Below, piece by piece: positions 6,303 through 13,179 of a DNA stretch of 19,678 nucleotides. The translations under genes were made by a program, and so were the position numbers. Positions within the stretch are counted from its first letter, which is position 1. The number at the start of each line of letters is the position of its first letter. The notes under the pieces are model-generated. The model did not search any database and was not told the DNA's origin. It saw nothing but the letters and a program-made list of their open reading frames with translations. The DNA comes from JBOGIF01 sp050742415 (lineage in GTDB: Bacteria; Actinomycetota; Acidimicrobiia; Acidimicrobiales; AC-14): contig JBOGIF010000057.1 in the NCBI GenBank assembly GCA_050742415.1, positions 1-19,678 of the forward strand, given 5' to 3'.

Positions 6303-6782
6303 CTACGTCACCGGCGGCTCTTCGGCGAACCGGTCGGCACACTCCTCGCGCTCGATTACCCGCAGCTGGTCGAGTCGGGCCTGGTGGCGCCCACCCTCGA
6401 ACGGAGTCGTCAGGAAGATGTCGACGATGATCAGGGCGAAGGCGTCGGCCAGGATACGGGCACCGAGGGACAGCACGTTGGCGTCGTTGTGCTGGCGGGC
6501 CAGGCGGGCCGTGTACTCGTCCAGGCACAGGGCGGCCCGGGCCCCGTTGACCTTGTTGGCGGCGATCGCCTCGCCCTGGCCGCTCCCGCCCATCACGATG
6601 GCGACGTCCGCCCGGCCGGCCACCACCTCGCGGGCGGCGGCGGCGCAGAAGCCGGGGTAATCGACCGACGCCTCCGAGTCGGTCCCCATGTCGGCCACTT
6701 CGTGCCCCGCTCCGGCCAGGCTTTCGCCGATGACCGTCTTGAGGCGGTAGCCGGCGTGGTCGGCGGCGACTGCGATTCGCAT
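6303..6782 (-). CDS. rpiB: Ribose-5-phosphate isomerase B
   Basis: RpiB interconverts ribose-5-phosphate and ribulose-5-phosphate in the pentose phosphate pathway. The protein has 159 residues from ATG 6782. It begins RIAVAADHAGYRLK, has the DYPGF motif (41-45), GGSGQGEAIAANK (65-77) and ARQHNDANVLSLGAR (95-109). The catalytic Cys found in E. coli-type RpiB is not present in this loop. The GGSGxGE form with Glu71 is that of the mycobacterial type, where Glu acts as base. It is encoded opposite to its surroundings, directly downstream of a tiny membrane-protein gene (13 nt gap) and tail-to-tail with yraN. Confidence 0.94.
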   Translation of the reverse strand: MRIAVAADHAGYRLKTVIGESLAGAGHEVADMGTDSEASVDYPGFCAAAAREVVAGRADVAIVMGGSGQGEAIAANKVNGARAALCLDEYTARLARQHNDANVLSLGARILADAFALIIVDIFLTTPFEGGRHQARLDQLRVIEREECADRFAEEPPVT

Positions 6783-6795
6783 CAGCTGGCTCCAG

Positions 6796-6906
6796 TCATC
6801 CAGTGAAGGCCCACCAGAGGAGGACCACGACGGCGGCGAGAGCGGCAGCCACCAACAAGTAGTCCGACTGGCGCCGCCGGTGATGGCGGTACGGGTTGTA
6901 GCCCAC
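6796..6906 (-). CDS. Tiny single-pass membrane protein
   Basis: From GTG 6906 the product is 36 residues: a basic head (NPYRHHRRRQ) and one strongly hydrophobic helix (LLVAAALAAVVVLLWW). That fits an N-in, single-pass inner-membrane microprotein. The frame stays open up to a second GTG at 7080, which would give 94 residues. The added N-terminal part has low-complexity, non-coding-like composition and would run across the comM regulatory region, so I prefer the short form. No clear Shine-Dalgarno precedes either start. The gene is followed 13 nt later by rpiB, probably in one transcript. No family is recognised. Confidence 0.45.
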   Translation of the reverse strand: MGYNPYRHHRRRQSDYLLVAAALAAVVVLLWWAFTG

Positions 6907-6954
6907 GCCGGATTGTTCCGCAGGGGCCGCTCCGAGTGCCAGACGCCATTTCGT

Positions 6955-6999
6955 TCCGGGGACGCTGATGGCGGTCTGGCGACCCTGAGAGTCCCCGGA
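6955..6999. repeat. 9-bp inverted repeat in the comM upstream spacer
   Basis: TCCGGGGAC (6955-6963) and GTCCCCGGA (6991-6999) are perfect complements, 27 nt apart. Inside the loop GGTC (6973-6976) and GACC (6981-6984) can form a second short stem. The element lies in the 191-bp spacer between the divergent small membrane-protein gene and comM. The rest of the spacer (6907-7097) shows no coding sequence I would defend. A TAAGTT at 7048-7053 is a possible -10 for comM, without a clear -35. Confidence 0.6.
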
Positions 7000-7097
7000 G
7001 CGGAGTTGTGGGCGTCCGCCAGCCCGGACCCTGTCATAGGGCCTGGGTAAGTTGGCGGCGCCACTCCCCGGATCCGTCACCTGTCCGAGGAGCCACC

Positions 7098-8615
7098 GTG
7101 ATCTCGATCATCCCTTCTGCCACCCTGCTCGGGGTCGAGGGCCGCCCTGTCGCCATAGAGGTCCACGTCTCGCTCGGGCTGCCCGGGCTGACGATCGTCG
7201 GCCTGCCCGACGCGTCCTGTCGCGAGGCGCGTGACCGGGTCCGGGCGGCCCTGCTGTCGAGCGGGCTGCCCTGGCCGACCCGGCGGGTGACCGTGAACCT
7301 CGCTCCTGGCGGCGTCCGCAAGGGCGGCCCGGGCCTCGACGTGGCCATAGCGGTAGGCCTGCTCGTGGCCGCCGAGGAGCTGGCGCCCGAATGCGTCGAG
7401 GGCCACGGGTTCCTCGGCGAGCTCGGCCTCGACGGGTCCCTCCGGCCGGTGCCGGGGATCGTCCCGATGGTGGCGGCGTTGGAGTCCCGGGCCGTGGTGG
7501 TCCCCGCCGGCTGCGAGGCGCAGGCCGCGGTCGTGGGGCGCCACACCGTGCGGGTCGCCCGGTGCCTCCGCGACCTGGTGGAGTGCCTTCGCGGCAACGA
7601 GGCCTGGCCCGAGGCGTGCAAGCCCAGCCATGTGGAACCACCGGCGCTCTGGCCGGACCTCGCCGACGTCCGCGGCCAGCCCGTGGGCCGGGCGGCGCTG
7701 GAGGTGTGCGCGGCCGGTGGACACCACCTCCTGCTTTCGGGACCGCCCGGCTCCGGCAAGACGATGCTCGCCCGCCGGCTGCCGGGTCTGCTGCCGCCGC
7801 TCGAGGGCGACGACGCGCTCGACGCCACCCGGGTCCATTCGGCGGCCGGCATGGTCCTGCCGGCCAATGGGCTGGTGGTGCGGCCGCCCTTCCGCGCTCC
7901 CCATCACGGCGCTTCGGCGGTTTCGCTCGTCGGCGGCGGCACGGCGTGGATGCGGCCGGGCGAGATCAGCCTCGCCCACGGTGGAGTCCTGCTCCTGGAT
8001 GAGATGGCCGAGTTCTCGGCTTCGGTGCTCGACACCCTGCGCCAACCGCTGGAGGAGGGCGTCGTTCGGGTCTGTCGGGCCCGGGCCAGCGTGACCTTCC
8101 CTGCCCGTGTCCTGCTGGTGGGTGCCACGAACCCGTGCCCGTGCGGGATCGGGGGGCCGGAGGGGTCCTGTGGCTGCAGCCCGGCGGCGCTCGCCCGCTA
8201 CCGGCGGCGGTTGTCTGGTCCCTTGCTCGACCGTTTCGATCTCCGCGTCGCCGTGGGCCGCCCGGAGGCGGGCGCCCTTGTTGCCGGCCCGGCTGGCGAG
8301 CCGAGCGTGGTCGTGGCTGCCCGCGTCGCCTCGGCGCGCCAGATCGCCCGGCAACGTGGGTACCGGGCCAATGCCGAGCTGCCGGCCGAGAGGCTGGACG
8401 AGCTGGCACCTCTCGCTCCGGGCGCCGCGTCCCTTCTGGAGGCTCGGCTGCGGGCGGGGCTGCTCACGGGCCGCGGGTTTCACCGAGTGCGACGCGTTGC
8501 CCGCACGCTGGCCGACCTCGCCGGCTGCGACGGCGTGGTGGGGGAGGAGCACGTGTGCCTGGCCCTCGGCCTGCGAGGCGAGCCCGCAGCCCTGAGTGCG
8601 GCGGCCCCGGCGTGA
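7098..8615 (+). CDS. comM: ComM-like Mg-chelatase-family AAA+ ATPase (YifB)
   Basis: ComM is a hexameric AAA+ helicase that promotes branch migration during integration of incoming single-stranded DNA. The protein has 505 residues. The N-terminal Lon-protease-like ChlI domain (about 1-170) includes VSLGLPGLTIVGLPD and VNLAPGGVRKGGPGLD. Walker A GPPGSGKT is at 215-222, Walker B LLLDEMAEF has Asp301-Glu302, and a Cys-rich NPCPCG...CGC segment typical of ComM follows. GRGFHRVRRVARTLADL is the C-terminal sensor-2 region. The GTG at 7098 is chosen because GAGGAG at 7087-7092 is 5 nt upstream and the protein then starts at the family position. The stop overlaps the dprA start in GTGA, so the two are translationally coupled. 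Confidence 0.95.
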   Translation: MISIIPSATLLGVEGRPVAIEVHVSLGLPGLTIVGLPDASCREARDRVRAALLSSGLPWPTRRVTVNLAPGGVRKGGPGLDVAIAVGLLVAAEELAPECVEGHGFLGELGLDGSLRPVPGIVPMVAALESRAVVVPAGCEAQAAVVGRHTVRVARCLRDLVECLRGNEAWPEACKPSHVEPPALWPDLADVRGQPVGRAALEVCAAGGHHLLLSGPPGSGKTMLARRLPGLLPPLEGDDALDATRVHSAAGMVLPANGLVVRPPFRAPHHGASAVSLVGGGTAWMRPGEISLAHGGVLLLDEMAEFSASVLDTLRQPLEEGVVRVCRARASVTFPARVLLVGATNPCPCGIGGPEGSCGCSPAALARYRRRLSGPLLDRFDLRVAVGRPEAGALVAGPAGEPSVVVAARVASARQIARQRGYRANAELPAERLDELAPLAPGAASLLEARLRAGLLTGRGFHRVRRVARTLADLAGCDGVVGEEHVCLALGLRGEPAALSAAAPA

Positions 8616-9676
8616 CCGGTTGCCATCCGGACCCCGCCTACGCCGTGGCCCTGGCCGGCCTGCCCGGAATGGGGCCGAAGCGGCTACTGACCGAGTTGGG
8701 ACAGGGATCGGCGAAGGAGGCGTGGGCCCGGATGGGTTCCGGGCCGGCAGCCGCGGTCGCGTCCGGGGTGTCTGTCCCGCAGGTATGGGCGGCCCACGAG
8801 GCGGCCGGCGTACAGGTCGACGTCGTGGGGTCCACCGGGTACCCGGACCTGCTCGCCGCCGACCACGAGCCGCCCGCCGTCCTCTTCTCGCTCGGCTCCA
8901 AGCTCGCGCTGGAGCGCCGGAGGGTGGCCGTGGTCGGCACCCGCCGGTGCACCCGCTACGGCCGCGAGGTGGCGGAGGAGCTGGGACGGGAGCTCGCCGC
9001 AGCGGGAGTGTCGGTGGTGTCGGGACTGGCCCTGGGAATCGACGGCGCCGCCCACGAGGGGGCGCTGGCGGCGGCGGCCGCGCCGCCTGTCGCGGTGGTC
9101 GGCAGCGGCCTCGACGTGGTCTACCCACGCCGGCACGCGGGTCTGTGGCGACGCGTAGGCGAGCACGGGCTCCTGCTGAGCGAGGCGCCGCTGGGATGCC
9201 GGCCGGAGGCGTGGAGGTTCCCAGTGCGCAACCGGATCATCGCCGCTCTGGCCGAGGTGGTCGTGGTGGTGGAATCCCATGCCGCGGGTGGTTCGCACCA
9301 CACGGTGGAGGCTGCGATGGCGCGTGGGCGCACGGTGATGGTGGTCCCGGGGTCGGTACGCAGCTCGGCATCGTCATACCCCAACGCACTTCTCGCCGAC
9401 GGGTGCCCGCCGGCGCGAGACGCCACCGACGTGCTCGTCGCCCTCGGCCTCACGTCGGCCACCCGTCGCGCCGCCACCGACCCGCGGCCGCGGCCCTCAC
9501 CGTCGGAGGAGCACGTGCTGGAGGGCATCGGTTGGGAGGCTGCCAGCCTGGACCAGATCGTCGGGCGGTGCGGCCGGAGCCCACTCGAGGTCAGTGTCGC
9601 CCTCGCCCACCTCGAGCGCGACGGCTGGGTCGCCGGGGGTTCGGGGTGGTGGGAGCGCCGGGCGGCCGCCGGGTGA
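8612..9676 (+). CDS. dprA: DNA-processing protein DprA
   Basis: DprA binds incoming single-stranded DNA and loads RecA. The 354-residue protein has an N-terminal helix-hairpin-helix-like region (LAGLPGMGPKRLL, 14-26). The Rossmann-like DprA/Smf domain carries VAVVGTRRCTRYG (105-117), SGLALGIDGAAHEGAL (137-152), FPVRNRII (203-210) and AMARGRTVMVVPGSV (235-249). A C-terminal winged-helix domain lies at about 295-350. GTG 8612 overlaps the comM TGA. The usual GAL-TE after VVES is replaced by AAGGSHHTVEAA, a modest deviation in the glycine loop. With comM it suggests natural transformation or recombination capacity, though no uptake-pilus genes are in view. Confidence 0.95.
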   Translation: MTGCHPDPAYAVALAGLPGMGPKRLLTELGQGSAKEAWARMGSGPAAAVASGVSVPQVWAAHEAAGVQVDVVGSTGYPDLLAADHEPPAVLFSLGSKLALERRRVAVVGTRRCTRYGREVAEELGRELAAAGVSVVSGLALGIDGAAHEGALAAAAAPPVAVVGSGLDVVYPRRHAGLWRRVGEHGLLLSEAPLGCRPEAWRFPVRNRIIAALAEVVVVVESHAAGGSHHTVEAAMARGRTVMVVPGSVRSSASSYPNALLADGCPPARDATDVLVALGLTSATRRAATDPRPRPSPSEEHVLEGIGWEAASLDQIVGRCGRSPLEVSVALAHLERDGWVAGGSGWWERRAAAG

Positions 9677-9693
9677 AGGTCGCATGTAAAGGT

Positions 9694-9701
9694 GGAGGAG
9701 G
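9694..9701 (+). promoter_or_regulatory. Shine-Dalgarno deciding the xerC start
   Basis: GGAGGAGG is a near-perfect anti-16S match, 8 nt before GTG 9710. It overlaps the other possible start (GTG 9692) and is 17 nt from ATG 9719, so GTG 9710 is the best-supported initiation codon for xerC. Confidence 0.7.
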
Positions 9702-9709
9702 CCGGTACC

Positions 9710-10585
9710 GTGGCTTCGATGGGCTGGTACCTGGAGGACTTCTCGACCTCCCTTTCCTCCGCGTCGGCCCACACCCGGTCGGCTTACTCTGGAGACGTCG
9801 CCCAGTTCGTCGTGTGGGCCGAGAGGGGCGGTGCCGCCGGTCCCGACCAAGTCGAGCGTCTGCTCCTCCGCCGCTATCTCGCCTACCTGGCCACGAGGGC
9901 CTACGCGAGGCGGTCGATCGCTCGAAAGGCGGCATCGCTGCGCCGCTACTTCTCGTGGCTCCGCCGCCGCGACCTGATCGAGATCGATCCGGCGATCAGC
10001 CTCTCGGCGCCCAAGGGCGAGGCCCGCCTCCCGCGCGTGCTTCAGGGCGCGGAGCTGTCGGCGCTGCTCGCCCCCGTCGATCCGACCGACCCCCTCGCGG
10101 TGCGCGACCGCTCCATCGTCGAGCTGCTCTACGGCAGCGGCCTGCGGGTAGCGGAGCTGTGCGGTCTCCGACTCGACGACGTCGACTTGCGGCGAGGCCG
10201 TCTGGTGGTCTGGGGGAAGGGCTCCAAGCAACGCCAGCTCCCGATGAGCGAGCCGTCGGTAGAGGCCGTGAGGGAGTGGATCGATCGGGGCCGGCCCCGC
10301 CTCGTGACCCCCGGGTCCCCGGCCGAAGCGCTCTTCCTCAACCGCCCGGGCCGGCGCCTCACGCCCCGCGACGTGCGCCGGGTGCTGGACCGCCGCGCGT
10401 CGCGCCCCACTCACCCCCACGCCCTGCGCCACACCTTCGCTACGCACCTGCTCGACGGAGGCGCCGACCTGCGTGCGGTCCAGGAGCTGCTGGGCCACGC
10501 CGACCTGGCTACGACCCAGCTGTACACTCACGTGAGCAAGGAGCGCCTCCGATCGGTGCACCGGGCCACACATCCTCGGGCGTAG
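9710..10585 (+). CDS. xerC: Tyrosine recombinase XerC/XerD
   Basis: This is a tyrosine site-specific recombinase resolving chromosome dimers at dif, usually with a partner Xer protein and FtsK. The protein has 291 residues from GTG 9710. The N-terminal SAM-like core-binding domain spans about 5-90. The catalytic domain carries Arg146 (GSGLRVAEL), Lys170 (GKGSKQR), His237-x-x-Arg240 (HALRH), His263 (LLGHADLATTQ) and the nucleophile Tyr272 (LYTHVS). All catalytic residues are intact. It sits 33 nt downstream of dprA and 21 nt upstream of the sigma factor gene. This conserved actinobacterial housekeeping position argues against a phage or integron integrase. XerC versus XerD cannot be decided from sequence alone. 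Confidence 0.92.
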   Translation: MASMGWYLEDFSTSLSSASAHTRSAYSGDVAQFVVWAERGGAAGPDQVERLLLRRYLAYLATRAYARRSIARKAASLRRYFSWLRRRDLIEIDPAISLSAPKGEARLPRVLQGAELSALLAPVDPTDPLAVRDRSIVELLYGSGLRVAELCGLRLDDVDLRRGRLVVWGKGSKQRQLPMSEPSVEAVREWIDRGRPRLVTPGSPAEALFLNRPGRRLTPRDVRRVLDRRASRPTHPHALRHTFATHLLDGGADLRAVQELLGHADLATTQLYTHVSKERLRSVHRATHPRA

Positions 10586-10606
10586 AGGCCCGAAACCAGT
10601 CAAGCC

Positions 10607-11437
10607 ATGGAAACCACCCAGGACCCGACAGGCGTCGCCCGGCTCTGGGGCGAGTTCAAACGCAGCGGGTCGCTGGACGACCGAAACCGGTTGGTCCTTC
10701 ATTACTCGCCGTTGGTCAAGTACGTGGCTGGGCGCCTGGCCGCCGGGCTGCCCAACACCGTCGAGCAGGCCGACCTCGTCAGCTACGGGATGTTCGGGCT
10801 GATCGACGCCATCAGCCGATTCGATCCAGGGCGGGGCTTCAAGTTCGAGACATATGCAATGGCCCGCATCCGTGGCTCCATCATCGACGAGCTGCGTTCG
10901 ATCGACTGGGTGCCGCGCTCGCTGCGGGCCAAGTCGCGGGCCGTGCAGAGGGCGTACACGAAGCTCGAGCACGACCTGCTGCGCACACCCAGCGACGCCG
11001 AGGTGGCCGAGGAGCTCGACATCAGCGAGCCCGAGCTGCAGGACCTCTTCGGCAAGATCTCGTTCTTCGGCCTGGTCGCTCTCGAGGAGACGGTTTCCCG
11101 GGCGACCGACGGGGGCGAAGGAGCGACGGTGGGCGATACCATCGCCGATCCCGGCGTCGGCCCGGTGGGTGCTTTCGAGGTCGAGGAGACCAAGCAGATC
11201 CTGGCCGGTGCCATCAACCGCCTGCCCGAGCGGGAGAAGCTCGTGCTCACGCTCTACTACTACGAGAGCCTGACGCTGGCCGACATAGGCGGGATCCTGG
11301 GCATCACCGAGAGCCGGGTCTGCCAGATCCACTCGAAGGCCGTCCTGCAGCTGCGTTCCAAGCTGGGCGCCCCCCAGCCCCCGCTCGGCAAGCCCACCGG
11401 CGCCCGCCCCCGCGACGCAGCCCGCGAGCCCGCCTAG
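10607..11437 (+). CDS. whiG: WhiG/FliA-family RNA polymerase sigma factor
   Basis: This is a group 3 sigma-70 factor of 276 residues. Region 2 (about 27-97) includes YSPLVKYVAGRL, ADLVSYGMFGLIDAISRFDP and FETYAMARIRGSIIDELR. DWVPRSLR (100-107) starts region 3, and region 4 (about 205-253) has the helix-turn-helix LTLADIGGILGITESRVCQIHSKA. In Streptomyces WhiG commits aerial hyphae to sporulation; its homologue FliA directs flagellar genes elsewhere. No anti-sigma (RsiG/FlgM) gene or target is visible, so the regulon here is unknown and the symbol reflects the actinobacterial locus. A Pro/Ala/Arg-rich tail of about 20 residues follows region 4. The ATG start is 21 nt after xerC with only a weak ribosome-binding site, suggesting cotranscription. 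Confidence 0.9.
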   Translation: METTQDPTGVARLWGEFKRSGSLDDRNRLVLHYSPLVKYVAGRLAAGLPNTVEQADLVSYGMFGLIDAISRFDPGRGFKFETYAMARIRGSIIDELRSIDWVPRSLRAKSRAVQRAYTKLEHDLLRTPSDAEVAEELDISEPELQDLFGKISFFGLVALEETVSRATDGGEGATVGDTIADPGVGPVGAFEVEETKQILAGAINRLPEREKLVLTLYYYESLTLADIGGILGITESRVCQIHSKAVLQLRSKLGAPQPPLGKPTGARPRDAAREPA

Positions 11438-11568
11438 CTGCCGCGCGCTACCATTCGCCGGCTGCGTTGCACCTGGCGCCGCGGCTTCTTGCTCTCCCGA
11501 GCCGGCCTTCACGGCCCCGGTGACGCACCTCCCCCTTCGGCAGATGACCCGCCGTCCCGGGGGTTCGC
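11438..11568. other. 131-bp spacer upstream of the secreted-protein pair
   Basis: This GC-rich spacer lies between whiG and the M23/hydrolase fusion gene. A TACCAT at 11449-11454 matches the -10 pattern but lacks a -35 partner. An imperfect CCGGCC/GGCCCCGG pairing around 11500-11520 is too short to call a terminator. A GGGGG run about 5 nt before ATG 11569 may serve as ribosome-binding site. No convincing small gene was seen. Confidence 0.4.
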
Positions 11569-13179
11569 ATGCGCAGGTTGGCCCTGGCAGTGGCCGTCCT
11601 CGTCGCGCTGGCGCCGGCTTCGCCCGCCTGGGCTCGTCCGCCATCGCCTTCTGATCCGCCTCCCGAGCCGCCGGCCGGCCGTTACCCCGGCCCGCCGGCG
11701 GCCAGCTACCGCCCGCCAGTGGTGGCGCCGGTGGTCGACGGGTTCCGGCGCCCTTCGGTGCCGTGGGGCCCGGGAAACCGGGGCATCGACTACGGCGCCT
11801 CGCCTGGCACTTCGGTCACCGCCTCGGCTGACGGCGAGGTCGTCTTTGTCGGTCACGTCGCCGGTTCGCTCCACGTCGTCGTCCTCCACGCCGATGGCAT
11901 CCGCACCAGCTACTCGTTCCTGCAAGCCACCGCCGTCCGGCGCGGCCAGCGGGTCCGAGCCGGCCAACCCGTCGGTTCCGCGGGGGCAAGCCTTCACTTC
12001 GGCGCCCGCGCCGGGGACGAGTACCTCGACCCCACGGGCCTCTTCGCCGGGAGCCAGCCGGTTGTCCACCTGGTCCCCGACCACGACCGCAGACCCGGGA
12101 CGGCCGCCGAGGAACGAGCCGGCCTGTCTCGCCTGCTGGCCGGCGCCAAAGCCGTCGGTGGTCGGGTGTTGGCCCCTGGAGCCGCCGGTCTCGAGCAGCT
12201 GGGCGAGGTGGCGGCGGCCACGGTGGACTGGTGGCGCCAACGTGGGCGCTGCACCCCGCCAGACGTGGCGCCACCGCGGCCCACCGAGCGCCACCTGGCC
12301 GTGCTGGTGGGTGGTCTGGGGTCGTCCAGCGAGAACGCCTCGATCGACGACGTGGACACTTCGTCGCTCGGGTTTGCCCCGGCCGATGTCGTGCGGTTCT
12401 CCTACGCCGGGGGCACGGTGGCCGAGAGCCCCTACCGGCCGGTGGACACCGGGATCGACATGCGGACGTCGGCCCGGCGGCTGCGCCTCCTGCTCCAGGA
12501 GCTGGCGGCGCGGCACCCGGGCGTCCCGATCGACCTACTGGCCCACTCCCAAGGAGGCGTCGTGGCCCGAGCCGCCCTCGCCTACGAGGTCGACGGACTC
12601 GATCCGGCCCTTCCGCCTATCAGCTCCCTGGTGACCCTCGGCTCACCCCACGAGGGAGCCGATCTCGGAACGGCGGCCGCCCTCCTCGACACCACCAACA
12701 CCGGACGCCATGTCGGTGGCGTGGTGAGCACCGTCTCCGGGGGCGGCCTCGACCCGGGATGGAAGTCGGTGCGCCAGCTGGCCGTCTCGTCACCCTTCAT
12801 GGAGCGGCTGAACCGCCAGCCACTCCCGCAAGGATTGAGGTTTACGTCCATAGCCGCTCGCGGCGACCTCATCGTGACGGCAGGAAGGACACGAGTCGAC
12901 GGTGCCGAGACCGTGACCGTGTCGGTCAGCGGCGTCCTCTCGGACCACTCGTCGCTCCCGGGCTCGCCCGTTGCCCGCCGGGAGGTAGCGCTGGGTCTGG
13001 CTGGCCTACCACCGACGTGCCAAGGCTTGGTGGATTCCGTGGCCGACGCGGTTGTCCCCGCTTCGCTCAGCACAGGGGAGAGCGCCGCCGGCATCGCCCT
13101 GTGGGCGGGCACCGCCGCCGTGGACGGCTACGCGACTCCTCCGCCGAGGGGCCGGCGCAAGACGGTGGCCGGCCGATGA
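11569..13179 (+). CDS. Secreted fusion: degenerate M23/LytM domain + PGAP1/lipase-like alpha/beta hydrolase
   Basis: The protein has 536 residues. A signal peptide (about 1-22, ending AWA) and a Pro-rich linker precede an M23-like beta domain (about 57-150): GIDYGASPGTSVTASADGEVVFVG and the VRRGQRVRAGQPVG hairpin. Its metal and catalytic sites are eroded. HxxxD has become Asn70-RGI-Asp74, the YxHL His is Phe117, and HLH is Ser141-Leu-His143, so peptidase activity is unlikely. A spacer of about 80 residues leads to an alpha/beta hydrolase: VLVGGLGSS, IDLLAHSQGGVVARAAL with nucleophile Ser327, VTLGSPHEG, and candidates Asp433 and His460 (SDHSSLPGS). The hydrolase triad looks intact. A peptidoglycan- or protein-binding scaffold delivering an esterase/lipase to the envelope is a reasonable inference. 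Its ATGA overlap with the next lipoprotein gene implies coupled expression. Confidence 0.85.
   Translation: MRRLALAVAVLVALAPASPAWARPPSPSDPPPEPPAGRYPGPPAASYRPPVVAPVVDGFRRPSVPWGPGNRGIDYGASPGTSVTASADGEVVFVGHVAGSLHVVVLHADGIRTSYSFLQATAVRRGQRVRAGQPVGSAGASLHFGARAGDEYLDPTGLFAGSQPVVHLVPDHDRRPGTAAEERAGLSRLLAGAKAVGGRVLAPGAAGLEQLGEVAAATVDWWRQRGRCTPPDVAPPRPTERHLAVLVGGLGSSSENASIDDVDTSSLGFAPADVVRFSYAGGTVAESPYRPVDTGIDMRTSARRLRLLLQELAARHPGVPIDLLAHSQGGVVARAALAYEVDGLDPALPPISSLVTLGSPHEGADLGTAAALLDTTNTGRHVGGVVSTVSGGGLDPGWKSVRQLAVSSPFMERLNRQPLPQGLRFTSIAARGDLIVTAGRTRVDGAETVTVSVSGVLSDHSSLPGSPVARREVALGLAGLPPTCQGLVDSVADAVVPASLSTGESAAGIALWAGTAAVDGYATPPPRGRRKTVAGR

Noticed and set aside
6278..6321. Possible bidirectional terminator between yraN and rpiB (GCCGCC at 6281-6286, GGCGGC at 6313-6318)
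   Set aside because: The arms lie inside the two coding regions, the loop is 26 nt, and there is no T-run on either side. Six bases of GC pairing is expected by chance here.
6796..7080. 94-residue version of the small membrane protein starting at GTG 7080
   Set aside because: The extra N-terminal part has no recognisable pattern, overlaps the 9-bp inverted repeat and the comM upstream region, and lacks a ribosome-binding site.
9710..10585. Integrase of a mobile element
   Set aside because: The recombinase lies in the conserved dprA-xerC-whiG order, with no att-like repeats, cargo genes or composition shift nearby. The housekeeping Xer role fits better.
11449..11454. TACCAT as promoter of the M23/hydrolase gene
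   Set aside because: It matches TANNNT but has no -35 partner and no extended -10. A single hexamer in 131 bp is weak evidence.
8596..11523. A 975-codon plus-strand open frame across dprA, xerC and whiG
   Set aside because: It is in the wrong frame relative to three well-recognised genes and reads as Arg/Gly/Pro-rich low complexity. In high-GC DNA such frames stay open by chance.
9497..11644. Long minus-strand open frames antisense to xerC and whiG, and similarly opposite comM (7077-9128) and cdsA (17825-19675)
   Set aside because: No recognisable domains, composition mirrors the sense codons, and the sense strand has strong family motifs throughout.
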